Assembly (NCBI GenBank): GCA_009720755.1
Contig: WNKV01000017.1
Coordinates: 85,226-149,225, forward strand
Reading direction: 5' to 3'
From: Rhodoplanes serenus
Lineage (GTDB): Bacteria; Pseudomonadota; Alphaproteobacteria; Rhizobiales; Xanthobacteraceae
DNA length: 64,000 nt
The position numbers and the translations under genes were made by a program. This document shows, piece by piece, positions 53,707 through 61,670 of this stretch. Under the pieces are notes generated by a model. That model was given only the letters and a program-made list of their open reading frames with translations. It searched no databases and had not been told where the DNA came from. Within the stretch, counting starts at the first letter, position 1; every line of letters begins with the position of its first letter.

Positions 53707-54675
53707 ATGTTCCGCACCATGCTTCGTGCCGTCCTGTCCGCCGCCGTTCTGCTGGTGGCCGCGCCCGCCGGCGCGGTCGAGATCTCGGTCACCCAGTGGG
53801 GCACCAGCCTCTATGGCGCGCCCTATGCGGTCGCCATGGCGGAGGGCCTGTTCAAGAAGGCCGGCGTCGACATCACCTCGATCATCGGCTCCGGCGGTGG
53901 CGGCACCACGGTGCGCAACCTGCTGGCGAGCGAGACGCCCTATGGCGACGTGGCGATCGCGGCCGCGCTGGCGGCGCAGCGCCAGGGCCTCGATGTGATC
54001 ATCGTCAACACCGGCACCCGCTCGACCGCCGAGGCGTCGCTGGTCACCATGCCGGACTCGCCGATCCGCTCGCTCAAGGATCTGGAGGGCAAGAAGGTCG
54101 CGGTGACGTCGCCCAAGGGCGTCTCCGAGATGCTGCTGCTGATGGCGCTGAAGCAGGAGGGCGTCGACGCGACCAAGGTCGAGCGCGTCGCCTCGGGCGG
54201 CTATGTCAACGGCCTGACCATGCTGGAGCAGGGCGCCGTGGCGGCGGCCGCGCTGATCGAGCCCTTGTCGATCATCCGGGCCGACAAGTATCGGACCGTT
54301 GTCTCCTACGGCAATTTGCTGCCGCCGATGACCACCTCGGTGGGCATCACCACGCGTGCCTATGCCAAGAGCAATCCGGAGCGCCTGCGCGCCATCATCG
54401 CGGGCCGTGCCGCCGGCGTCGAGGCGCTCTACGAGAACCCCGCCCGGGCGGCCGAGATTCTGACGAAGGCGTTCAAGCTCGATCCCGCCGTCGCCCAGGT
54501 GGCGGTCGCCAACATGATCGGGCCGCGTATGTGGAGCACCGGCGCCTTCGACCGCACCGAGCTGGATCGCACCGTCGAGGGCCTGCGGCTGATCGGCGAG
54601 ATCACCGGCCCGGTCGACTGGTCCAAGCTGCTCGATCCGTCGTTCCTGCCGCCCGCCGTCCAGGGCGCCAAATGA
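53707..54675 (+). CDS. NMT1/SsuA-type ABC transporter substrate-binding protein
   Basis: A periplasmic binding protein of 322 residues. The signal peptide MFRTMLRAVLSAAVLLVAAP ends near AGAVEIS. WGTSLYGAPYAVAMAEGLFK, then KAGVDITSIIGSGGGGTTVR, is typical of the taurine/nitrate/thiamine-precursor binding group. SLKDLEGKKVAVTSPKGVSE is the usual second motif. ATG 53707 begins the signal peptide. The substrate is unknown; relatives carry sulfonates, nitrate, or pyrimidine and riboflavin precursors. It overlaps the ATPase gene by 4 bases. Confidence 0.9.
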   Translation: MFRTMLRAVLSAAVLLVAAPAGAVEISVTQWGTSLYGAPYAVAMAEGLFKKAGVDITSIIGSGGGGTTVRNLLASETPYGDVAIAAALAAQRQGLDVIIVNTGTRSTAEASLVTMPDSPIRSLKDLEGKKVAVTSPKGVSEMLLLMALKQEGVDATKVERVASGGYVNGLTMLEQGAVAAAALIEPLSIIRADKYRTVVSYGNLLPPMTTSVGITTRAYAKSNPERLRAIIAGRAAGVEALYENPARAAEILTKAFKLDPAVAQVAVANMIGPRMWSTGAFDRTELDRTVEGLRLIGEITGPVDWSKLLDPSFLPPAVQGAK

Positions 54676-55502
54676 GCGTGTCGCCGGCCGAGGTCGCCGT
54701 GGTGCCCGACACCGCGATGCCGCATGCGCGGCTCGTCGGCGTCACCCGGGTGTTCTCGCGGCGCGGCAAGGGCGAGGATATCCATGCGCTGGGGCCGATC
54801 GATCTCGATCTGAAGCGCGGCGAGTTCTTCTCGGTGGTCGGGCCGTCCGGCTGCGGCAAGTCGACGCTGCTGGACGTGTTGGCCGGCCTCGCGACCCCGA
54901 CCAGCGGCACCGCGGAGTTCGAGGGGCGGCCGATCGCCGGGGTGCCGGCCGGGGTCGGCGCGGTCTTTCAGGAGGACGCCTCGTTCCCCTGGCTGTCGGT
55001 CACCGACAATGTCGCGTTCGGGCTGCGGCGGGCCGGCGTCGATCCGGCCGAGATCGCCCGCCGGGTCGACTACGCCATCGGCTTCATGGGGCTGCGCGGC
55101 TTCGCCGATGCCTATCCGGCGCAGCTTTCCGGCGGCATGCGCCAGCGCGTCTGCATCGCCCGCACGCTGGTGATGCAGCCGCGGCTGATCCTGCTCGACG
55201 AGCCGTTCGGTGCGCTCGATGCGCAGACGCGGCTGCTGATGGGCGACGAGCTGCTGCGCATGTGGCGCGAGACCGGCGCCACGGTGCTGCTGATCACCCA
55301 CGCGCTCGACGAGGCCGCCATGCTGGCCGACCGTGTCGGCGTGATGTCGGCGCGGCCCGGCGTGTTCATCGACATCGTGGCGACCGGCTGGGATGCCGAG
55401 CGCGACAGCCGCATCGTCTCGCATCCGCGCTTCGGCGATCTCACCGGCCACCTGTGGGAGCGGCTGCGGGTCGAGTCGCTCAAGCATCTGCGCGAGGGGT
55501 GA
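54672..55502 (+). CDS. ABC transporter ATP-binding protein (SsuB/TauB-like)
   Basis: A 276-residue ATPase. Walker A GPSGCGKSTLLDVLAG, Q-loop AVFQEDASFPWLSV, signature QLSGGMRQRVCIARTL, Walker B LILLDEPFGALDAQT and switch LLITHALDEAAMLA are all intact. PWLSVTDNVAFGL is typical of the nitrate/sulfonate/taurine group. The ATG overlaps the binding-protein stop; a 28-base gap leads to the first permease. Confidence 0.93.
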   Translation: MSVSPAEVAVVPDTAMPHARLVGVTRVFSRRGKGEDIHALGPIDLDLKRGEFFSVVGPSGCGKSTLLDVLAGLATPTSGTAEFEGRPIAGVPAGVGAVFQEDASFPWLSVTDNVAFGLRRAGVDPAEIARRVDYAIGFMGLRGFADAYPAQLSGGMRQRVCIARTLVMQPRLILLDEPFGALDAQTRLLMGDELLRMWRETGATVLLITHALDEAAMLADRVGVMSARPGVFIDIVATGWDAERDSRIVSHPRFGDLTGHLWERLRVESLKHLREG

Positions 55503-55529
55503 GCGGATGACAATCGCCGGGATCGTGCC

Positions 55530-56279
55530 GTGACCCGCGAGGGCTGGATCAGGCTCCTCGTCATCGCCGCCGCGGTGGCGGCGCTGGAGCTCGCCTGTCG
55601 GCTCGGCTGGGTGCCGGTCACGGTGGTGATCCCGCCCTCCGCCATGGCGGCGAGCCTGGTCGACATCCTGGCGAGCGGCAAACACTGGGCCGACATCGTG
55701 ATCAGCCTGCGTAGCGTCGCCATCGCCGCGGTGTTGTCGATCGGGCTCGGCTTCCTGGTCGGCGCCGTGATCCATGCCTGGCCGCTGGTGCGCGGTGCCG
55801 TCGAGCCGCTGCTCGCCAGCTACTATGCGGTGCCGACCTTCATGTTCTACCCGGTCTTCATCATCCTGTTCGGGGTCGGTCCGGCCGCCATCGTGGCCAT
55901 CGCGGTGCTGCTCGCCATCGTGTCGATGATCTCGGCCACGCTGGTCGGTCTCGACCGCATTCCCCTGGTGCTGCGCAAGACCGCCCGCATGATGCACATG
56001 GGGCCGGCCTCGCGCGCGCTGCTGATCGGCCTGCCGGCGGCGCTGCCGCATCTCTTCACCGGCGTGAAGCTCGCGGTCGCCTATGCGTTCATCGGCGTCA
56101 TCGCGTCGGAGTTCATCCTGTCGGGCGCCGGCATGGGCTACGCCATCGCGTATGCCTACAACAACTTCGACAATCGCGAGATGTATGGGCTGATGCTGCT
56201 GATCATCCTGGTGGTCACCGTGGTGAACACCGGGCTCGACGCGGTGGACCGCCGCCTCCAGGCGCGGCTGAGGCGCTAG
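55530..56279 (+). CDS. ABC transporter permease (first of two)
   Basis: A 249-residue inner-membrane permease from a GTG start. About six hydrophobic helices are visible, with the binding-protein-dependent fold ALLIGLPAALPHLFTGVKLA as the EAA loop. IASEFILSGAGMGYAIAYAY is conserved in SsuC/TauC-like permeases. Together with the next gene it probably forms a heterodimeric channel. Four bases separate it from that gene. Confidence 0.92.
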   Translation: MTREGWIRLLVIAAAVAALELACRLGWVPVTVVIPPSAMAASLVDILASGKHWADIVISLRSVAIAAVLSIGLGFLVGAVIHAWPLVRGAVEPLLASYYAVPTFMFYPVFIILFGVGPAAIVAIAVLLAIVSMISATLVGLDRIPLVLRKTARMMHMGPASRALLIGLPAALPHLFTGVKLAVAYAFIGVIASEFILSGAGMGYAIAYAYNNFDNREMYGLMLLIILVVTVVNTGLDAVDRRLQARLRR

Positions 56280-56283
56280 AGCC

Positions 56284-57012
56284 GTGCGCAGCGCCCTCGG
56301 CTCCGCCGTCGTGGTCCTGGTCCTCCTTGTCGTCTGGGAGGGGCTGCATCTCGCCGTGTCGAACAGCGGGCTGCCGTCGCCCGTCGCGACGCTCGTCCGG
56401 CTCGGCGTGCTGCTCGGCGATGCGGACTTCTGGCGCCAGGCCGGCGAGACCGGCCGGGCCTTCGCGGCCGCCGTGGTGCTCTCCACCTTCGCCGGCATCG
56501 GGCTCGGCATTCTGCTCGGCATGAACCGCACCACCGGAGCGGTCGCCCAGCCGATCCTGGTCAATCTCTACGCGCTGCCCAAGGTGACGCTCTATCCGGT
56601 GGTGCTGCTGATCTTCGGCCTCGGCATCTCGGCCCGCATCGCCTTCGGCATCATGCACGGCATGATCCCGCTCACCCTGTTCACCATGAACGCCATCCTG
56701 AACATGAAGCCGGTCTATCGCCGCAGCGCCGCCGTGATGGGGCTGACGCCGTGGCAGAGCTCGTTCTACGTGGTGCTGCCCGCGATCCTGCCCGAGGTGA
56801 TCACCGGGGCGCGGCTCGGCGTCTCGCTGTGCCTGCTCGGCGTGCTGATCGGCGAGATGTTCGCGGCCCGCAACGGTCTCGGCTTCGTGGTGATGCAGGC
56901 GATGGAGCGCGGCGACATGCCGAGCGTGCTGGCGGTGGCGCTGCTGCTGGCGGTGCTCGCCCTCGTGGTCAATGCGGCCCTGCTGGCGCTCGATCGGGCG
57001 TGGCGGCGCTGA
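56284..57012 (+). CDS. ABC transporter permease (second of two)
   Basis: A 242-residue permease of the same class as its neighbour, from a GTG start. The EAA loop is SSFYVVLPAILPEVITGARL, followed by GVSLCLLGVLIGEMFAARNG. Its presence makes the transporter ABCC'-type, whereas SsuC/TauC systems normally use one permease as a homodimer. The last codons (ALDRAWRR) lie in the first unit of a 48-bp tandem repeat that continues after the stop. Confidence 0.92.
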   Translation: MRSALGSAVVVLVLLVVWEGLHLAVSNSGLPSPVATLVRLGVLLGDADFWRQAGETGRAFAAAVVLSTFAGIGLGILLGMNRTTGAVAQPILVNLYALPKVTLYPVVLLIFGLGISARIAFGIMHGMIPLTLFTMNAILNMKPVYRRSAAVMGLTPWQSSFYVVLPAILPEVITGARLGVSLCLLGVLIGEMFAARNGLGFVVMQAMERGDMPSVLAVALLLAVLALVVNAALLALDRAWRR

Positions 57013-57115
57013 GGAGATCGGCCCGGCGCGCGGGCGCTCGATCGGGCGTGGCGGCGCTGAGGAGATCGGCCCGGCGCGCGGGCGCTCGTCCGGGCGTGGC
57101 GGCGCTGAGGCGGGT
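56986..57115. repeat. 48-bp tandem repeat spanning the end of the permease gene
   Basis: A unit beginning GCGCTCGATCGGGCGTGGCG starts at 56986, again at 57034 and again at 57082 (with one GATC changed to GTCC); the third unit is partial. The first unit contains the permease stop codon, so the 3' end of the gene plus about 26 bases of spacer has been copied twice. The unit is 16 codons long. Confidence 0.88.
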
Positions 57116-57186
57116 GATGCGCTGCGTGAAAAGCACGCGGCGCGTGTGTCACCGCGCCGACATGGAATCAGGAAAGGACGTTCACG

Positions 57187-58020
57187 ATGTATGACAGCTT
57201 TGCCATTGCCCGCCTGATCGACCTGTGGCTCGCCGAGGATGTCGGCCACGGCGACCTCACGGCGCAGACCATGATCGAGCCCGACGAGCGGGGCCGCTTC
57301 GCCATGAATGCCCGCGAGCCGTTGACGGTTGCCGGCATCGAGGTCGCCGCCGCGGTGTTCCGCCGCTACGAGCCGCGCCTCGATGTCGCGGTCGCCGTGC
57401 GTGATGGGGACGCCGTCGCGAGCGGCGCCGTGCTGCTGACCGTCGAGGGGCCGGCGCGCGGCCTGCTCACCGCCGAGCGCACCGCGCTCAACATCGTTCA
57501 GCACCTCTCGGCCATTGCCACCGAGACGGCCCGCTGGGTAGCACTGATCGCCCACACCAAGGCCCGGCTGATCGACACCCGCAAGACGACGCCCGGCCTG
57601 CGCATGCTGGAGAAGCATGCGGTGACCTGCGGGGGCGGCCTCAATCACCGGCTCGGGCTCGACAACGGCGTGATGATCAAGGATAACCACATCGCCGTGT
57701 GCGGCGGCATCACGGCCGCGGTGGCGCGCGCCCGCCGGCAGTTGCCGACCCTGACCAAGATCGAGGTGGAGTGCGACCGGCTCGACCAGGTGGACGAGGC
57801 GCTCGCTGTCGGTGCCGACGTCATCATGCTCGACAACATGTCGCTCCCCGACATGCGCGCCGCGGTGGCGCGCGTCGCCGGACGGGTGCCGCTCGAAGCC
57901 TCCGGCGGCATCCGCTTCGACACCATCAAGGCGATCGCCGAAACCGGCGTCGACTACATCTCGACCAGCAAGATCACCCAGGGGGCGCGACCGATCGACA
58001 TCGGCCTCGACGCGGCGTGA
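57187..58020 (+). CDS. nadC: Nicotinate-nucleotide pyrophosphorylase (carboxylating), NadC
   Basis: Converts quinolinate and PRPP to nicotinate mononucleotide, CO2 and pyrophosphate in NAD synthesis. It is 277 residues with LAEDVGHGDLTAQTMIEPDE, ERTALNIVQHLSAIATETAR, the substrate-binding DTRKTTPGLRMLEKHAVTCG and GGGLNHRLGLDNGVMIKDNH, and a final EASGGIRFDTIKAIAETGVD. All active-site basic residues of the family appear present. AGGAAAGGA precedes the ATG. nadA and nadB are not adjacent; instead it lies between an ABC transporter and a PhnN / AMP-phosphorylase fusion that may make PRPP. Confidence 0.95.
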   Translation: MYDSFAIARLIDLWLAEDVGHGDLTAQTMIEPDERGRFAMNAREPLTVAGIEVAAAVFRRYEPRLDVAVAVRDGDAVASGAVLLTVEGPARGLLTAERTALNIVQHLSAIATETARWVALIAHTKARLIDTRKTTPGLRMLEKHAVTCGGGLNHRLGLDNGVMIKDNHIAVCGGITAAVARARRQLPTLTKIEVECDRLDQVDEALAVGADVIMLDNMSLPDMRAAVARVAGRVPLEASGGIRFDTIKAIAETGVDYISTSKITQGARPIDIGLDAA

Positions 58021-58077
58021 CGGGAGATTCTTGCGCGATGCCGAACCTCGTCTCGCCAGAGAGCGTGGTGTGCTCTC

Positions 58078-58101
58078 CCTCTCCCCGCAGGCGGGGAGAG
58101 G
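58078..58101. repeat. Type A palindrome CCTCTCCCCGC...GCGGGGAGAGG
   Basis: CCTCTCCCCGC-AG-GCGGGGAGAGG, a 24-bp inverted repeat of the same form as those at 20795 and 20924. It lies 57 bases after the nadC stop. Confidence 0.8.
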
Positions 58102-58129
58102 TGATACCGATGGCCGCTGATGCTGACTC

Positions 58130-58216
58130 GTCATGCCCGGCCTTGTGCCGGGCATCCACGATCTTAAGCCGAGCAGCAACAAAGACGTGGATGGCCGGGA
58201 CAAGCCCGGCCATGAC
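58130..58216. repeat. 87-bp interspersed palindromic repeat (type B), copy 2
   Basis: The ends GTCATGCCCGGCCTTGTGCC and GGACAAGCCCGGCCATGAC are the same as in the copy at 15804-15890, with a divergent loop. It has identical length (87 bases). Confidence 0.82.
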
Positions 58217-58281
58217 GGAGGACGAAGTCCGAGAGTGCTGCCGTTGGATGATACGAACTCCGGCTGATCCCTTTGGTGGTC

Positions 58282-58400
58282 ATTCCGGAAGCCGCGAAGC
58301 GGCTGTCCGGAATCCAGCCGAGAGTCCAAAGTTTGCCGCGGGATGACGTGTTTCGCTGGGTTCCGGGTTCGCGGCTTCGCCGCGCCCCGGAACGACGTGA
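58282..58400. repeat. TCCGGA-box palindromic repeat (type C)
   Basis: ATTCCGGAAGCCGC-GAAG-CGGCTGTCCGGAAT (58282-58313) is a near-perfect hairpin. A related inverted segment, GGGTTCCGGGTTCGCGGCTT then CGCCGCGCCCCGGAACG, closes the block near 58395. It fills the leader of the following gene. Confidence 0.65.
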
Positions 58401-58481
58401 ACTGATCACCCGGAAACAGTACGAGACCGGACCCGCCGTCGACCGATGCACGCAGAGCAGATGCACGCAGAACGACAGACC

Positions 58482-60542
58482 ATGACCCCCGGCCTCCTGT
58501 TCTTCGTGGTGGGACCGAGCGGCGCCGGCAAGGACACGCTGCTCGACGGCGCTCGCGCCGCACTGGCACCGGGTGGCCGCTTCGTGTTCGCCCGCCGCGC
58601 CATCACGCGCGCCGCCGATGCCGGCGGTGAGGCGCACGACGCCGTCGATCCGCAGACGTTCGAGCGGATGGCGCGAGGCGGTGCCTTCCTGATCGACTGG
58701 GCGGCGCACGGCCTGCGTTATGGCCTCCCGGTCAGCCTCCTCGACGACCTCGCCGAGGGCCGCCACGTCGTCGCCAACGGCTCGCGCGCCGTGATCGCGG
58801 CGCTGGCCGAGCGCCTGCCCGACGTGGTGGTGATCGAGATCACGGCGCCGCCGGAGATCCTGGCGGCGCGCATCGCGGCGCGCGGCCGCGAGAGCGGCGA
58901 CGTCGTGCTCGCCCGCCTCGCCCGCACCACGCCGCCGCCACCCGCCAGCGTCACCGTCGTCCGGGTCGACAACGATCGCAGCCCGCAGGAGGGCATCGCG
59001 CGGCTGATCGCGGCGCTTCAGGCCCAGACGGCGCGGCTGCGCCTCGTCCGGCTGCCGCTCGCCGCCGGCGCCCGGGCGCTGGCGGTGCTGCCGCGCGACT
59101 CGACCGTGGTGGCCGCCGCCGACTATCTCGGGCCGGGCCGCATCGATCTCGCCGGCCGTGGCCGCAGCGTGCGCGCCGAGGTGATGGTGGCGGAGCCGGG
59201 CGTAGTGCCGGCCGACGCCGTCGGGCTCACCGCCGAGGTGTTCGACCGGCTCGCCCTGCCGGAGAGCACGCCCGTCGTGCTCACCCGCACCCCGACCCCG
59301 GCGAGCCGGGCGGCGCTGCGCCGCAAGATCCGTGGCGACACGCTGGACGAGGCCGCCTATGCCCAGGTGGTCGGCGACATCGTCGAGGGCCGCTATCCCG
59401 ACAGCGAGGTGGCCGGCTTCCTGGTCGCCGCCGACCGCAGCCTCGACGACGCGGAGGTGCTGGCGCTCGCCCGGGTGCGGGCGCGCTTCGCCAATGCGCT
59501 GCGCTTCGACGAGCCGATCGTCGCCGACAAGCACTCGATGGGCGGCATCCCGGGCTCGCGCATCACCATGATCCTGGTGCCGATCGTGGCGGCGCATGGG
59601 CTCGCGATCCCCAAGACCTCGTCGCGCGCCATCACGTCGGCGGCCGGCACGGCGGACGCCATGGAGACGCTCGCCCGTGTCGATCTCGATGCCGACGACG
59701 TGCGCCGCGTCGTCGCCGCGGCGCGCGGCTGCATCGCCTGGAACGGCCGGCTCGGCCACTCGGCGCTCGACGATGTGATGAATGCCATCACCCGGCCGCT
59801 CGGGCTCGACTCCAACCGCTGGTCGGTCGCCTCGATCCTGTCCAAGAAGCTCGCGGCCGGCGCCACCCATGTGGTGATCGACCTGCCGTACGGGCCGCGC
59901 GCCCGCATCGAGAGCGCCGCCGAGGCGACCGCGCTGGCGCGTCTGTTCGAGACGGTGGGCGCCGGGCTCGGCCTCGCCGTCGAGGCGGTGCCGACCGACG
60001 GCAGCGCCCCGGTGGGGCGCGGCGTCGGCCCGGCCCTGGAGGCGCGCGACGTGCTGCGGGTGCTGGAGGGCGATGCCGGTGACATGCTCTCCGATCTGCG
60101 CGAGAAGGCGCTGCGCTTCGCCGGCCGCATCCTGGCGTGGGACCCGGCGATCGGCAGCGTCGAGGCGGGTCGCCGGCGCGCCGAAGCGCTGCTCGCCTCC
60201 GGCGCGGCCCGCGAGGCGCTGGAGAGGATCGTCGTCGCTCAAGGAGCGCGGCGCGAGCCGATCGGTCCGGGCCGGCTCACCCGCACGGTGCTGGCGGAGC
60301 GCGGCGGAGTGGTCGCCGACATCGACGGCTTCGCCATCGCGGGCATCGCCCGGGTGGCGGGGGCGCCGCTCGACAAGGGCGCCGGCATCGATCTGGTGGC
60401 GCGTCTCGGCGACACCGTTGCGGCCGGTGATCCGCTGTTCGTGATCCACGCCAATGCGGCGTCCGACCTCGACGCGGCGGCCGCGCTGGCGGCCCGCTCC
60501 TGCGGCTACACGCTGGCCGAGGAGGTGCCGGTCGTGCGTTGA
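58482..60542 (+). CDS. Fusion of ribose-1,5-bisphosphokinase (PhnN) and AMP phosphorylase-like (thymidine phosphorylase family) domains
   Basis: A 686-residue two-domain enzyme. Residues 1 to about 180 are PhnN-like: P-loop [60 protein letters not shown]. PhnN phosphorylates ribose 1,5-bisphosphate to PRPP. The remaining 500 residues are a pyrimidine/AMP phosphorylase: an extra N-terminal domain of about 80 residues as in AMP phosphorylase, then phosphate-binding [20 protein letters not shown] and [20 protein letters not shown] phosphorylase yields ribose 1,5-bisphosphate, exactly the PhnN substrate, so the fusion could channel AMP to PRPP. ATG 58482 fits the PhnN start; an in-frame ATG at 58446 adds 12 residues. 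It follows nadC. Confidence 0.87.
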   Translation: MTPGLLFFVVGPSGAGKDTLLDGARAALAPGGRFVFARRAITRAADAGGEAHDAVDPQTFERMARGGAFLIDWAAHGLRYGLPVSLLDDLAEGRHVVANGSRAVIAALAERLPDVVVIEITAPPEILAARIAARGRESGDVVLARLARTTPPPPASVTVVRVDNDRSPQEGIARLIAALQAQTARLRLVRLPLAAGARALAVLPRDSTVVAAADYLGPGRIDLAGRGRSVRAEVMVAEPGVVPADAVGLTAEVFDRLALPESTPVVLTRTPTPASRAALRRKIRGDTLDEAAYAQVVGDIVEGRYPDSEVAGFLVAADRSLDDAEVLALARVRARFANALRFDEPIVADKHSMGGIPGSRITMILVPIVAAHGLAIPKTSSRAITSAAGTADAMETLARVDLDADDVRRVVAAARGCIAWNGRLGHSALDDVMNAITRPLGLDSNRWSVASILSKKLAAGATHVVIDLPYGPRARIESAAEATALARLFETVGAGLGLAVEAVPTDGSAPVGRGVGPALEARDVLRVLEGDAGDMLSDLREKALRFAGRILAWDPAIGSVEAGRRRAEALLASGAAREALERIVVAQGARREPIGPGRLTRTVLAERGGVVADIDGFAIAGIARVAGAPLDKGAGIDLVARLGDTVAAGDPLFVIHANAASDLDAAAALAARSCGYTLAEEVPVVR

Positions 60543-60571
60543 TAGGGCGGCGAGAGCAGGGAGGCCGAGCG

Positions 60572-60895
60572 ATGACAATCAAGCGTATGTGGCACGGTTG
60601 GACGACACCCGAGAATGCCGATCGCTATGCGGCGCTGCTCGACGGCACGATCTTTCCCGGCATCGAGGCTCTGAACATCCCGGGATACCGGGGTATCGAG
60701 CTCCTGCGCCGGGATCACGGCGACGAGGTGGAGTTCGTCACCGTGATGACCTTCGACAGCCTCCAGAACGTCATCGACTTCCAGGGCGAGGACTACGCTC
60801 GCGCCTATGTGCCGGATGCCGCCCGCGCCGTGCTGAAGCGCTTCGACGACGTCTCGGCTCATTACGAGCAGGTGCAGGCCCGCGTCTACCGTTGA
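60572..60895 (+). CDS. Small dimeric alpha/beta-barrel (ABM-like) protein
   Basis: A 107-residue protein starting MTIKRMWHGWTTPENADRYA. GYRGIELLRRDHGDEVEFVT with VMTFDSLQNVIDF resembles antibiotic-biosynthesis-monooxygenase-like ferredoxin folds, which include haem-degrading and uncharacterised stress proteins. No catalytic residues can be assigned. The ATG at 60572 has GGGAGG 7 bases upstream. It is 29 bases after the fusion gene and may share its transcript. Confidence 0.78.
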   Translation: MTIKRMWHGWTTPENADRYAALLDGTIFPGIEALNIPGYRGIELLRRDHGDEVEFVTVMTFDSLQNVIDFQGEDYARAYVPDAARAVLKRFDDVSAHYEQVQARVYR

Positions 60896-61094
60896 AGCGC
60901 GCGACCCGGGGCTGACGGCAGGGGCGCCTGCGCCACGCGGCGCGAGCCTGTCTACGTCATGGGCGAGCACTGCCGTGCCGAGAGGCAGATTCCGTCTGGC
61001 ATGCCGCATTCGACGGCAATGCTGCGCCGCGTTGGACATCGTCGTGGAATGATCGCGGCGCAGCATCGACAAGGGCTCGCCGGGCGCCGGCTTC

Positions 61095-61110
61095 TTCGTT
61101 AGCATACGAA
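61095..61110. promoter_or_regulatory. Small dyad upstream of the molybdenum hydroxylase genes
   Basis: TTCGT-TAGCAT-ACGAA with 5-base arms, 26 bases before the ATG of the 2Fe-2S subunit. Short, so it may be chance; it would suit a repressor over the start region. Confidence 0.25.
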
Positions 61111-61136
61111 CGAACAAGCCCGCCGGGTCGCCCTGC

Positions 61137-61670
61137 ATGACGAGTTCCGACCGTCCTGTTCGTCTCACCGTCAATGGAACCGCGCATGTGCTGCGGCTGC
61201 CGGCGTCGACGCCGCTGTTGCCGGTGCTGCGCAACGATCTCGGCCTCAACGGCCCGAAGTTCGGCTGCGGTCTCGGCGAATGCGGAAGCTGCGCCGTGCT
61301 GGTCGACGGCTTGCCGGCGCGCGCCTGCGTGCTGCATCTCGGCGACGTCGCGGGCTGCCGGATCGTCACGCTCGATGGGCTCGGCACCGCCGACGCGATG
61401 CACCCGGTGCAGGCGGCTTTCGTCGCGGCGGCGGGCGCCCAGTGCGGCTATTGCCTCAACGGCATGATCATGACGACAGTGGCGCTGCTCGAGGCCACGC
61501 CCGATCCGAGCGAGGCGGAGATCCGCGAGGCGCTGCGCTTCAATCTGTGCCGCTGCGGCACCCATGTGGAAATCGTCGCGGCGGTGCGGCTCGCCGCCGA
61601 GCGGCTCGCTACCGCGCGGCTCGCCGCCACCCGGCCGGCGCCGTCGCCGAACGTGGAGGCGTCGCCGTGA
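61137..61670 (+). CDS. 2Fe-2S subunit of an isoquinoline 1-oxidoreductase-type molybdenum hydroxylase (IorA-like)
   Basis: A 177-residue ferredoxin-type subunit. The N-terminal plant-type cluster is bound by C44, C49, C52 and C64 (KFGCGLGECGSCAVLVDG). The C-terminal helical cluster is bound by C103, C106, C138 and C140 (QCGYCLNGM and NLCRCG). It passes electrons from the molybdopterin subunit encoded next. The family covers isoquinoline, nicotinate and aldehyde hydroxylases. An Ala/Pro-rich tail of about 25 residues is extra. The stop overlaps the next start as GTGA. Confidence 0.93.
   Translation: MTSSDRPVRLTVNGTAHVLRLPASTPLLPVLRNDLGLNGPKFGCGLGECGSCAVLVDGLPARACVLHLGDVAGCRIVTLDGLGTADAMHPVQAAFVAAAGAQCGYCLNGMIMTTVALLEATPDPSEAEIREALRFNLCRCGTHVEIVAAVRLAAERLATARLAATRPAPSPNVEASP

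Noticed and set aside
56766..57152. Minus-strand repeat protein (HARSSARAPGRSPQRR)
   Set aside because: It is the translation of the 48-bp tandem DNA repeat and the antisense of the permease, with no independent support.
58164..60578. An 804-codon minus-strand frame
   Set aside because: Antisense to the PhnN / AMP-phosphorylase fusion and crossing intergenic repeats; no family features.
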